From Calothrix sp. NIES-2100 (GTDB lineage Bacteria > Cyanobacteriota > Cyanobacteriia > Cyanobacteriales > Nostocaceae), in the NCBI RefSeq assembly GCF_002368195.1, contig NZ_AP018178.1, positions 4,932,721 through 4,996,720 on the forward strand: a stretch of 64,000 nt of DNA. Reading direction: 5' to 3'. This document shows positions 32,853 through 40,671 of this stretch, in pieces. Position 1 is the first letter of the stretch; every line of letters begins with the position of its first letter. The notes below the pieces were generated by a model. It did no database searches. It was not told where the DNA came from and saw nothing but the letters and a program-made list of their open reading frames with translations. Position numbers and translations under genes: made by a program.

Positions 32853-33104
32853 ATGAAATGTGACTTTTGTGGCAACGAAGGAGTAAATATTCGTAAGGTA
32901 TCTAGGACTTATGGTAAAGGTAAGGATTTACTAGTAATTGAAAATATTCCTGTTATCAGTTGTCCTGAATGTGGAGAGAGTTACCTCACAGCAGAAACTT
33001 TGCATGAAATTGAAAGAATTAAAAGTAATAGAAAAAGTTTGGCGGTTGCACGTTTTGTAGAAGTGGCTAATTTTGGTGAAGACAATCCACCTTTAGCTGT
33101 GTAA
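32853..33104 (+). CDS. YgiT-type zinc-finger antitoxin-like protein
   Basis: 83 residues. Two CxxC pairs are seen: CDFCG (residues 3-6) and CPECG (37-40), the zinc ribbon of YgiT/MqsA-like antitoxin N-termini. The C-terminal HTH of full-length MqsA is missing; this short form is common with DUF4258 partners in cyanobacteria. It follows the DUF4258 gene closely, so toxin-first order applies. Confidence 0.87.
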   Translation: MKCDFCGNEGVNIRKVSRTYGKGKDLLVIENIPVISCPECGESYLTAETLHEIERIKSNRKSLAVARFVEVANFGEDNPPLAV

Positions 33105-33176
33105 AATGTATGGTCTTGTTGATTGTGTCTGACTCAAAAGCGATCGCACTTACAAAAAATAAATTACCCATATTCC

Positions 33177-33232
33177 GTAGTGCGAGCATCTTGCTCGCTT
33201 TTTAACACCAGCGAGCGAGACGCTCGCACTAC
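33177..33232. repeat. Inverted repeat of the GTAGTGCGAGC type
   Basis: Arms 33177-33198 and 33211-33232 pair at 20 of 22 positions, with GTAGTGCGAGC and GCTCGCACTAC at the ends. A common interspersed palindrome of cyanobacterial intergenic regions. Confidence 0.75.
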
Positions 33233-33276
33233 AAATTTATTGGGTATTTAAAAAATTGGATGTCCCAAATACGGTA

Positions 33277-33507
33277 TTGATGCCGATCAAAACGATGTTG
33301 ACGACGATCAAAACGACTTTGATGACGATCAAAACGACTTTGACGACGATCAAAACGACTTTGATGACGATCAAAACGACTTTGATGACGATCAAAACGA
33401 CTTTGATGACGATCAAAACGACTTTGATGACGATCAAAACGACTTTGATGACGATCAAAACGACTTTGATGACGATCAAAACGACTTTGACGACGATAAA
33501 TACGATG
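33277..33507. repeat. 21-bp tandem repeat array, 11 units
   Basis: Unit TTGATGACGATCAAAACGAC plus T, starting at 33277, 33298, 33319 and so on to 33487. Inner units are identical or differ only at a T/C (TGATG or TGACG); the first and last are more diverged. Each unit carries ATCAAA and TTTGAT, so hairpins can form within or between units. Confidence 0.9.
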
Positions 33508-33651
33508 TTGAAGAAATTAAAAATTCAAGGTGCGTTGCACTTCGCGACAACACACCCTACATCATATATTTAGAATTTTGTGTTGGGTTGAGAAACGAAA
33601 CCCAAGGGAAAATACAATATACTTGTATAAATATTCCACAATACAATATAA

Positions 33652-35016
33652 ATGCCTGCTAAAGTTACCCTCACTATTACTAAAGGCAAACTTCCCGGAA
33701 GACAATATACTTTTGATTCCCGCACTATCTGTATTATCGGTAGAAGCAGTGAATGCAATATCCAACTACCAGATGATGCGCAACATCGGACAATCTCGCG
33801 CTATCATTGTTTGTTAGATATTAACCCGCCAGCAATTAGAATTCGGGATTTTGGCAGTAAAAATGGTACTTACGTTAACAGTGAAAAAATCGGTCAGCGT
33901 CAACCCAATCAAACGCCGGAAGAAGCGGCGAAATTAACATTTCCCGAATATGATTTGCGCTCAGGCGATGACATTAAACTCGGTAATACTATTTTTACAA
34001 TTAATATTGAGAATCCCGAAGAAATTATTATTCCTAACTTTATTCCGCAGACGATTAACGCTAATCAAGATTTAACCCAACCCCCAAATTTTTTAGCAGT
34101 AATTAAACGCTGGCTAGGTTTGGCGGCGAATGGTAATAGTAATTTGCAAATGATTCGCGGTTATAATCTCATCAAAATATTAGGAAAGGGTGGTTTTGGT
34201 GAAGTTTATTTAGCACGGCATCAGGCTTCTGGTAAATTTATTGCTTTGAAAGTCATGTTACCCGCGATCGCGGCCGATGAAAATGCTGTACAACGGTTTT
34301 TGCGGGAAACCGAGAATACAAAAGCCTTACAACATCCCAATGTGGTGCAAGTCATCGATTATGGCTTTTTTGAAGGCATTTTCTTTTTTACAATGGAATA
34401 TTGCGCTGGCGGTACAGTATGGGATTTAATGCAGCAGCAAGGTGGAAAATTAGCTGTTGATGTTGCTGTGCCAATTATTCTGCAAGTCCTCAAGGGGTTA
34501 GAATATAGCCACAATGCAGAGATTCCTTATGTGAAATTGAGCGATCGCGGTTTTGGTAAAGGTAAGGGTTTAGTTCACCGCGATTTGAAACCAGGTAATA
34601 TCTTTCTCACCTACAATGAGGGTAAATTGACAGCAAAAATCGGGGATTACGGTTTAGCGAAAGCGTTTGATTTAGCAGGTTTAAGTGGGCAAACTATGAG
34701 TGGAACTAAAGCCGGAACTCCTGTTTTTATGCCGAGACAGCAATTGCTAAATTTTAAATATGTGCAACCAGATGTAGATGTGTGGGCAACTGCGGCTTGC
34801 TTGTACAATATGCTAACAGGAACTTATCCACGTAATTTTGCAGGAAATGACCCATTTTTAGCGGTATTGCAAAATGATCCTGTACCCATTCGCCAACGTG
34901 ACGCAAGTATTCCCCCCAAGTTAGCAGAGGTGATTGATTTAGGGTTGATAGAGAAGCCGGAAATTTATTTTCAGAGTGCAGGAGATTTTCAGCAAGCGTT
35001 GTTAGCTGCATATTAG
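33652..35016 (+). CDS. FHA-domain Ser/Thr protein kinase
   Basis: 454 residues. The N-terminal FHA domain (about 5-120) has IGRSSECNIQL (29-39), SRYHC (49-53) and GSKNGTYVN (68-76), the phosphothreonine-binding residues. The linker (about 125-165) is followed by a kinase with GKGGFGEVY (178-186), ALK (198-200), HRDLKPGN (309-316) and DYG (332-334) in place of DFG. The activation segment is GTKAGTPVFMPRQQL. An insert (about 289-307) in front of the catalytic loop is basic and glycine-rich. FHA kinases often bind phosphorylated partners. The stop lies nine bases from the convergent DUF790 gene. Confidence 0.94.
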   Translation: MPAKVTLTITKGKLPGRQYTFDSRTICIIGRSSECNIQLPDDAQHRTISRYHCLLDINPPAIRIRDFGSKNGTYVNSEKIGQRQPNQTPEEAAKLTFPEYDLRSGDDIKLGNTIFTINIENPEEIIIPNFIPQTINANQDLTQPPNFLAVIKRWLGLAANGNSNLQMIRGYNLIKILGKGGFGEVYLARHQASGKFIALKVMLPAIAADENAVQRFLRETENTKALQHPNVVQVIDYGFFEGIFFFTMEYCAGGTVWDLMQQQGGKLAVDVAVPIILQVLKGLEYSHNAEIPYVKLSDRGFGKGKGLVHRDLKPGNIFLTYNEGKLTAKIGDYGLAKAFDLAGLSGQTMSGTKAGTPVFMPRQQLLNFKYVQPDVDVWATAACLYNMLTGTYPRNFAGNDPFLAVLQNDPVPIRQRDASIPPKLAEVIDLGLIEKPEIYFQSAGDFQQALLAAY

Positions 35017-35025
35017 GTATCTTGA

Positions 35026-36240
35026 TTACTCCAATACTGCTAACACGGATTTGGGTAATAACTTATCTTTAAACCAAATAATGCGCGCAGGTACATCATT
35101 TAATTTCACGCCAGCTTTTTCTAAATTTAATCTCTCAGAAATTGCTAAAATTAAATCATCGCGTCCAGCACGTCGCACTTGAGAAAACTTTTTTTGTAAA
35201 TATTCTGGTCGCCAATAACCGACAATTTCTAAGAGGAATGTCCGCCCATCAGGATGTACTAAGCGAAAATCGGGAATCATCACACTACCAGGAATGGGAA
35301 TTAAATCAACTTCTCGCTCTAATGCCCATTCAGATTTTAAAGCATCCCATTTATCAGCGAAGGATGCTTCTAGCATACTATCGTAGGGTTTACCTGGGGA
35401 GTAATGAGATACTAAACCACATTCGGAATTGAGAGTAAAACGTCCAGTTCTCCAAGTATTGGTGTAGGTGTCGCGGGTTTGCAAAGTGGAGGATAGACTC
35501 CAGCGAGTAACGTGGAGTAAAGCGGGGATAAGTTTGGCGATCGCTAATCCGTAGCGCGTACTAGGATTAAATAAGCTCGTCGGCCCATCAATGGTAATTG
35601 TAAATCCGTGGTCGGCATCACCTTCAATATAAGCCATCAATTGAAATAACTTGAGATAGCGAAATAACAGTTTATATTCTCCAGGAACGTTGCGATGAGC
35701 ATTTAATATTAATTGACTGGCTTTATAAAATACTCCCTGCACTTGCGATAAATTATATCGATGTAATAAATCTTGGGGTGTGGGTGCATCAAAAACCGTC
35801 AAAATTTTATTTTCATTTAAATCAGCATATAAGCCATTCTGAACCTGTTCCGGTAAAACTTCCCGTTCCAGTTCATGAGTTAATTCATCAGCTATTTTAC
35901 TCAAAGTAAGTTGGGTTGCTTCTCGGCTAGGAACAGATTTAGCAGATAGCGCAAATACTCTTTCTCTTAACATTGGTGGTTCTAGGGGACTCACCACCTC
36001 AAAAGTGCAAAAACTGCTTTTGAGAATATAAGCTAAACCCCGCTTGACGCGATAATCTGTGGTGTCTCCTTCAAAATCTGTCAGTTGGCGTTCTAGCATA
36101 CCTTGAGTTTTACCAACTGCTGCTTGAAAATAAGTAATTAATTCATTAGCTAAATTTAAATGTTGAGTGTCTATCTTCAATCTTTTGGGGATGATTTCTT
36201 CGCCGTTGTGGCGATGCATTAATAATTCTGTGGGTAGCAT
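35026..36240 (-). CDS. DUF790 (Bax1-like) putative nuclease, partner of XPB helicase
   Basis: 404 residues. The N-terminal DUF790 region starts MLPTELLMHRHNGEEIIPKR. The C-terminal third holds a restriction-endonuclease-like core: MIPDFRLVHPDGRTFLLEIVG (near 324-344) with the D-E-(V) spacing of PD-(D/E)xK nucleases, then WRPEYLQKK. In archaea the DUF790 protein Bax1 is a nuclease that binds XPB helicase. Here the XPB-like helicase gene lies 63 nt upstream on the same strand, so an analogous repair complex is a good inference. Confidence 0.88.
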   Translation of the reverse strand: MLPTELLMHRHNGEEIIPKRLKIDTQHLNLANELITYFQAAVGKTQGMLERQLTDFEGDTTDYRVKRGLAYILKSSFCTFEVVSPLEPPMLRERVFALSAKSVPSREATQLTLSKIADELTHELEREVLPEQVQNGLYADLNENKILTVFDAPTPQDLLHRYNLSQVQGVFYKASQLILNAHRNVPGEYKLLFRYLKLFQLMAYIEGDADHGFTITIDGPTSLFNPSTRYGLAIAKLIPALLHVTRWSLSSTLQTRDTYTNTWRTGRFTLNSECGLVSHYSPGKPYDSMLEASFADKWDALKSEWALEREVDLIPIPGSVMIPDFRLVHPDGRTFLLEIVGYWRPEYLQKKFSQVRRAGRDDLILAISERLNLEKAGVKLNDVPARIIWFKDKLLPKSVLAVLE

Positions 36241-36253
36241 AGAATTTATATCT

Positions 36254-36288
36254 CACGCAAAGGCGCAAAGGCGCAAAGAAGAACGCAG
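36254..36288. repeat. Short tandem GGCGCAAA repeats
   Basis: Adjacent copies of an AAGGCGC heptamer between the DUF790 and helicase genes, in the 63-nt spacer. The flanking GAACGCAGA continues the pattern. It is related in look to the CGCCAAGACGC repeat inside the helicase gene. Confidence 0.65.
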
Positions 36289-36303
36289 AATTTGACTTGC
36301 TAA

Positions 36304-37839
36304 CTATGTTAAATCAGTCGAGTCTTCGTCGCGCTTTGTGGAATAATTGATTTCTAACTGTTCCGCAGCTTTAGCAGTTTTTTTATTTCCAGTTCCATAC
36401 ACAACTTGCAAATGTCCTCTCTTTTCTTTCTTCTCTTCGTGTCCTTTGCGTCTTGGCGGTTCGTTACTCTTCTCCATCCCCCTCCGCCGCGCCGAAGTTC
36501 TTTCCTCACTTGTATCTTCAGCTACTACTTCATATAAAATCGCCTGCTTATTCTCAATATTACCCTTCCGCAACACTCTCCCCAAACGTTGAATATATTC
36601 TCTTGTCGAACCAGTTCCAGATAAAATAATTGCAATCGAAGCTGCTGGAACATCAACCCCCTCATTTAACACATGAGAAGCTATCAAGGTGTTATATTCA
36701 CCCTCCCGAAATTTGGTTAAGATTTCATGTCTTTCTTTGACTGGTGTTTGATGGGTAATCGCCGGAATTAGCAACTCTTGGGAAATGCGGTAAACGGTAG
36801 CATTATCAGCCGTGAAAATGATCATTCTTTCAGGATGATGTTTCGCCAATAAATTCGCCAAAATTCGCAACTTCCCATCCGTACCCAAGGCGATTTCTTT
36901 GGCTTCGCGGTGTGCTAACATTGCCCTACGCCCAGATTGCGATCGCGCACTCATTTGCACAAACATTTGCCAACCTTGAATACTCCCTAGGGAAATCCGC
37001 GATTCTCGTAAAAAATCGTTGCGGGTTTGGATTAATTCGTTATATTTCTCCCGCTCATGTTGGGATAATTTCACCTTAATTTGGACTATTTCATGTTCGG
37101 CTAAGGCTTTACCGGCTAAATCTTCAGCTCGTTTGCGATATACTTCTCTACCAATGAGGATATTTAAGTCAGCGTGTTTACCATCGGTACGTTCTGGAGT
37201 CGCGGAAAGTCCTAAACGATAAGGTGCGATCGCATATTCGGCAATCACTCGATTAAAATCTGTCGGTAAATGATGACATTCATCGAAAATCAGCAATGCA
37301 TAGCGATTTCCCAAGGTTTCGGCATGAATAGCTGCACTATCGTAGGTTGCAATCAGGATGGGTGTTTTATCTTTGGAACCACCCCCCAATAAACCTACCT
37401 CCGCATCGGGAAACGCCGCTACCAGATGTGCATACCATTGATGCATCAAATCCAAAGTTGGGACAACAATCAGCGTTGTGCGCGGTGTCGATTGCATTGC
37501 CATTTGTGCTAAATATGTCTTTCCCGCTGCGGTAGGAAGCACTACTACTCCTTGTCTTCCCGCTAGTTTCCACGCCGCTAAGGCTTCACTTTGGTGGGGG
37601 TATGGTTCCATTTCCAAAGTTGCAACTAAATCTAAAGCATAAAATTCCTTGGCTTCATCAATAAAATAAGCCTCTTGTGCTTGCAGTGCTTCCACCAGAG
37701 AACGATATTGCATCGCTGGTACACGGAATTTCTCCACTCTATCATCCCAGGTGGCATAGTCCATCCAGGCTTTACCCCGTGGTGGTGGATGTAGTATGAG
37801 TGTACCGCGATCGAAAGTTAATGTAGGGGTGCGAGCCAT
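36304..37839 (-). CDS. XPB-like superfamily 2 DNA helicase
   Basis: 511 residues. Walker A is LPTAAGKT (101-108), the DExH box is FDECHH (185-190), motif III is LSATPERTDG (211-220), and motif VI is EYIQRLGRVLRKG (414-426). The N-terminal damage-recognition-like segment (RGTLILHPPPRGKAW) and the ThM-like insertion fit the XPB family. Residues 459-475 (NEPPRRKGHEEKKEK..) look like translated repeat DNA and lie after motif VI, so the motor should still work. XPB opens DNA in nucleotide excision repair in archaea and eukaryotes. Confidence 0.9.
   Translation of the reverse strand: MARTPTLTFDRGTLILHPPPRGKAWMDYATWDDRVEKFRVPAMQYRSLVEALQAQEAYFIDEAKEFYALDLVATLEMEPYPHQSEALAAWKLAGRQGVVVLPTAAGKTYLAQMAMQSTPRTTLIVVPTLDLMHQWYAHLVAAFPDAEVGLLGGGSKDKTPILIATYDSAAIHAETLGNRYALLIFDECHHLPTDFNRVIAEYAIAPYRLGLSATPERTDGKHADLNILIGREVYRKRAEDLAGKALAEHEIVQIKVKLSQHEREKYNELIQTRNDFLRESRISLGSIQGWQMFVQMSARSQSGRRAMLAHREAKEIALGTDGKLRILANLLAKHHPERMIIFTADNATVYRISQELLIPAITHQTPVKERHEILTKFREGEYNTLIASHVLNEGVDVPAASIAIILSGTGSTREYIQRLGRVLRKGNIENKQAILYEVVAEDTSEERTSARRRGMEKSNEPPRRKGHEEKKEKRGHLQVVYGTGNKKTAKAAEQLEINYSTKRDEDSTDLT
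36418..36465. repeat. CGCCAAGACGCAAAGGAC repeat in the helicase coding region
   Basis: On the minus strand it reads GAACCGCCAAGACGCAAAGG, then an A/G-rich run, a known-looking dispersed cyanobacterial repeat. It encodes residues 459-474 of the helicase in frame. Confidence 0.65.
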
Positions 37840-37934
37840 TTAGAGCTTTGTCCCAAGGGTTTCACATTTTAATACTAATAACGCAAAATGTACGCTGATA
37901 ACCTTTTGATTATGAGTCATTAAAGTTGTTAACT

Positions 37935-37954
37935 GTTGACTGTTAACAGTCAAC
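37935..37954. repeat. 20-bp perfect palindrome
   Basis: GTTGACTGTTAACAGTCAAC lies in the 236-nt gap between the helicase start and the psbA terminator. It may be an operator for the helicase or one of the GTTGACT-type dispersed repeats. Confidence 0.6.
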
Positions 37955-38021
37955 TATCACAATGGTATATTTTTTACGTGGAAGTCTTCCTATCATCCCT
38001 AATATCCCCAAAATGGACAAT

Positions 38022-38052
38022 AAAAAGCGCCCCCTTTCGGAGAGCGCTTTTT
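38022..38052 (-). terminator. Rho-independent terminator of psbA
   Basis: On the minus strand the arms AAAAAGCGC and GCGCTTTTT form a stem around a C/G-rich loop, followed by TTTTTA. It lies 24 nt past the psbA stop codon. Confidence 0.8.
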
Positions 38053-38075
38053 ATGTGATTTGACTTAATTAGTGA

Positions 38076-39158
38076 TTAACCGTTGATAGCAGGAGCGGTT
38101 AAAGCAACAGGAGCAACATCGCCAGCAGCTAAGTCTAGGGGGAAGTTGTGAGCGTTACGCTCGTGCATTACTTCCATACCCAAGTTAGCGCGGTTGATGA
38201 TGTCAGCCCATGTGTTAACTACACGACCGGTGGAATCAATCACAGACTGGTTGAAGTTGAAACCGTTCAAGTTGAACGCCATTGTGCTTACGCCCAGTGC
38301 GGTAAACCAGATACCAACTACAGGCCATGCAGCCAAGAAGAAGTGTAGTGAACGGCTGTTGTTAAAAGAAGCGTATTGGAAAATCAAGCGACCGAAGTAA
38401 CCGTGTGCAGCAACGATGTTGTAGGTTTCTTCTTCTTGACCGAACTTGTAACCGTAGTTTTGAGATTCGTTCTCGGTGGTTTCACGTACCAAGGAAGAAG
38501 TAACTAGTGAACCGTGCATTGCGGAGAACAAGGAACCGCCGAATACACCAGCCACACCTAACATGTGGAAGGGGTGCATGAGGATGTTATGTTCTGCTTG
38601 GAACACAATCATGAAGTTGAAGGTTCCAGAGATACCCAAAGGCATACCATCGGAGAATGAACCTTGACCAATGGGGTATACCAAGAATACTGCGGTAGCA
38701 GCAGCTACAGGTGCAGAGAATGCTAAGCAGATCCAAGGACGCATACCTAAGCGGTAAGACAATTCCCACTCACGACCGAGGTAGCAGAATACGCCGGTTA
38801 AGAAGTGGAAAATTACCAATTGGTAAGGACCACCGTTGTACAACCACTCATCCAAGGAAGCAGCTTCCCAAATGGGGTAGAAGTGTAAACCGATAGCGTT
38901 AGAAGAAGGAACAACTGCACCAGAGATGATGTTGTTGCCGTAAAGTAAAGAACCTGCAACTGGTTCGCGGATACCATCGATGTCTACTGGCGGTGCAGCG
39001 ATGAAGGCGATAACGAAGCAAGCGGTGGCGGCGAGAAGGGTAGGAATCATCAGAACTCCGAACCAACCGATGTATAAACGGTTGTTGGTGCTGGTGATCC
39101 ATTCGCAGAAGCGATCCCATACGTTGGCGCTGGAGCGCTGTTGTAAGGTTGCGGTCAT
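38076..39158 (-). CDS. psbA: Photosystem II reaction centre protein D1
   Basis: 360 residues, five transmembrane helices. N-terminus MTATLQQRSSANVWDRFCEW. Residue 130 is Glu (YLGREWELSYR), the D1:2-type residue near the pheophytin acceptor. The C-terminal 16 residues after Ala344 (AGDVAPVALTAPAING) are the extension cut by CtpA. Helix D contains the His198-type axial ligand region (ILMHPFHMLGVAG). D1 binds most cofactors of the electron chain in photosystem II. Transcribed alone, with a terminator 24 nt downstream. Glu130 forms in other Nostocales are often high-light induced; the promoter was not resolved. Confidence 0.99.
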   Translation of the reverse strand: MTATLQQRSSANVWDRFCEWITSTNNRLYIGWFGVLMIPTLLAATACFVIAFIAAPPVDIDGIREPVAGSLLYGNNIISGAVVPSSNAIGLHFYPIWEAASLDEWLYNGGPYQLVIFHFLTGVFCYLGREWELSYRLGMRPWICLAFSAPVAAATAVFLVYPIGQGSFSDGMPLGISGTFNFMIVFQAEHNILMHPFHMLGVAGVFGGSLFSAMHGSLVTSSLVRETTENESQNYGYKFGQEEETYNIVAAHGYFGRLIFQYASFNNSRSLHFFLAAWPVVGIWFTALGVSTMAFNLNGFNFNQSVIDSTGRVVNTWADIINRANLGMEVMHERNAHNFPLDLAAGDVAPVALTAPAING

Positions 39159-39302
39159 GTTTTTATGATTGCGTTTGGTTATGTATGTATCAGGCGTGTT
39201 TGTTTTTGCCTGTGATAGTAATTTACACTCATTTACAAAAGTTAATCAAGTTTTTTATCTTTTGTAAAGCTGATGAATAATATTAGCTTTACTTATATAA
39301 GC

Positions 39303-39983
39303 CTAGCCTTCAGGTTGCTTTGATGCACTTTCTAAGGCAGCTGCGACTACCCGAAAGTGTTCATCCTGCTGGAGTTTAGCGATTAACTGCTTAGCGGGGA
39401 AATCTTGAGAACCACCTAAAGCGATCGCCACTCGCCAGCGAGTCAGCCAGTTTGAATCCTCTGCCAGCTCTGTTAACAGCGCCAAAGCTTTATCTTTAAA
39501 AGAAGATGTCAATAATTGACCAAGGGCGAGAATCCCTGCTTCTTGAACAGTTTCCGTTTCATCTTCTAGTGCAGCCACTGCAACAGTAAATAAAACCTGA
39601 TGATGCTGAGTTTCCATCAATAAAGCAATAACTGTTTGGCGAACTAACCAATTGTCAGATCGCGCAAACAACTGCTGAAGTAAGGGAATTGCCCGATCGC
39701 CAAATTCAAACAGAGAATTCGCCGCTTCTGATAGGACATTACCATCTTGGTTATGTGCCAAAATCTGTTGTAGAGCTTGAAATGAGGCTTCAGTACGATG
39801 GTTACCTAAACCCATCACCGCCAGACGACAAAGTGCAACGTCTTTTTCAGCCGCTAGTTTCTGGAGTATGGGGACAGCAACCTCAGCAGGCAACAAAGCC
39901 AACTCATCTAAGGCAGCTTTGCGCTGATTCAAGGCTTTGGCACGTAAGTTGAACTCAATCTGCTCGAGCCGATTTTGATTCAT
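39303..39983 (-). CDS. HEAT-repeat protein (NblB/phycobilin lyase-like superfamily)
   Basis: 226 residues made of about six HEAT/Armadillo-like helical pairs. Repeats such as LCRLAVMGLGNHRTEASFQAL, LSEAANSLFEFGDRAIPLL, VQEAGILALGQLL and LTRWRVAIALGG are visible. It is acidic and soluble. The size and repeat style fit NblB-like and CpcE/F-like proteins, which act in phycobilisome breakdown or bilin attachment, but the specific residues are not diagnostic. No phycobilisome gene is nearby. Confidence 0.75.
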   Translation of the reverse strand: MNQNRLEQIEFNLRAKALNQRKAALDELALLPAEVAVPILQKLAAEKDVALCRLAVMGLGNHRTEASFQALQQILAHNQDGNVLSEAANSLFEFGDRAIPLLQQLFARSDNWLVRQTVIALLMETQHHQVLFTVAVAALEDETETVQEAGILALGQLLTSSFKDKALALLTELAEDSNWLTRWRVAIALGGSQDFPAKQLIAKLQQDEHFRVVAAALESASKQPEG

Positions 39984-40671
39984 TGGGTAGGTAAGTTAAT
40001 ATTACGTTCTAGAGTATAGGGTGAGGTGCGATCGCTCTTCCAGGTGCTATACTTACATCAAAAATGTAGCGCTATTTACTTACATAATGTAGAAACTGCG
40101 TATACGGCTGGAAATGAGCAAGCGATCGCTCGCCTCTGGCTTTTTGACAACAGTCCCCACTTTTAAAATATCCTCTTAAAGCAATCGGAAATCTAATTTT
40201 TACCGAATGATATAGCACTGATATATCATCATTATTCTGAGCTTCTTGCTAAAATCTGCAGCAAAAAACCTTTTTTTCAAGAGTAAAATAATCTACTTTT
40301 AACCACAAAAATTACTTTGACAAAATTAGCAATTGAGGCTGTGTATACTATTATTAATGAATAATAAATTAGAATAAATTACGTGACAGCGATCGCAATC
40401 ACATCTAGGTTAGAAAAATTACGGCATAAATAATCTAGACTCAATGCAGTGACACATTCCGCTTGTCCGCCAGTGCAAAGCTTAGCGGACAGCAGCATAT
40501 GAAGCATGATAGTATCAATAAATTTTTTTAGTTCAGATTGCTATACAATAATATTAATTAAGGCTGGCTATGAGTTTTTATTACTTTAGATAGATTTGCT
40601 GAAACTTCTTATTTGTTCCCTATTTATTCAAGATAAAATACCTGATCAGCAATCACCTTGTTTAGCTAATT
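39984..40671. other. Long divergent intergenic region upstream of the histidine kinase
   Basis: 688 nt. Two ACTTACAT boxes with AATGTAG partners (40051-40069 and 40078-40092) form a small inverted-repeat pair. HIP1 octamers occur near 40030, 40120 and 40390. An imperfect hairpin with 7-bp arms TGTCCGC/GCGGACA lies at 40464-40491. The rest is A/T-rich, as expected for promoters of the two divergent genes. No gene is supported; a small RNA cannot be excluded. Confidence 0.5.

Larger units (their letters stand above)
33105..33651. other. Repeat-rich spacer before the FHA-kinase gene
   Basis: 547 nt holding a HIP1 site near 33140, an inverted repeat at 33177-33232 and an 11-unit tandem array at 33277-33507, both listed separately. 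Open frames across the array exist on both strands only because the 21-bp unit is a multiple of three without stops. Confidence 0.6.

Noticed and set aside
33277..33507. Array taken as a CRISPR
   Set aside because: Repeats are directly adjacent with no unique spacers and no cas genes nearby.
33237..33573. Open frames on both strands across the 21-bp repeats
   Set aside because: The 21-bp unit is a multiple of three without stops, so frames stay open by chance. There are no start signals or conserved domains, and the peptides are pure repeats.
39159..39302. Specific psbA promoter boxes
   Set aside because: Several TTGA/TTTACA and TA-rich hexamers exist with different spacings; no choice could be justified.
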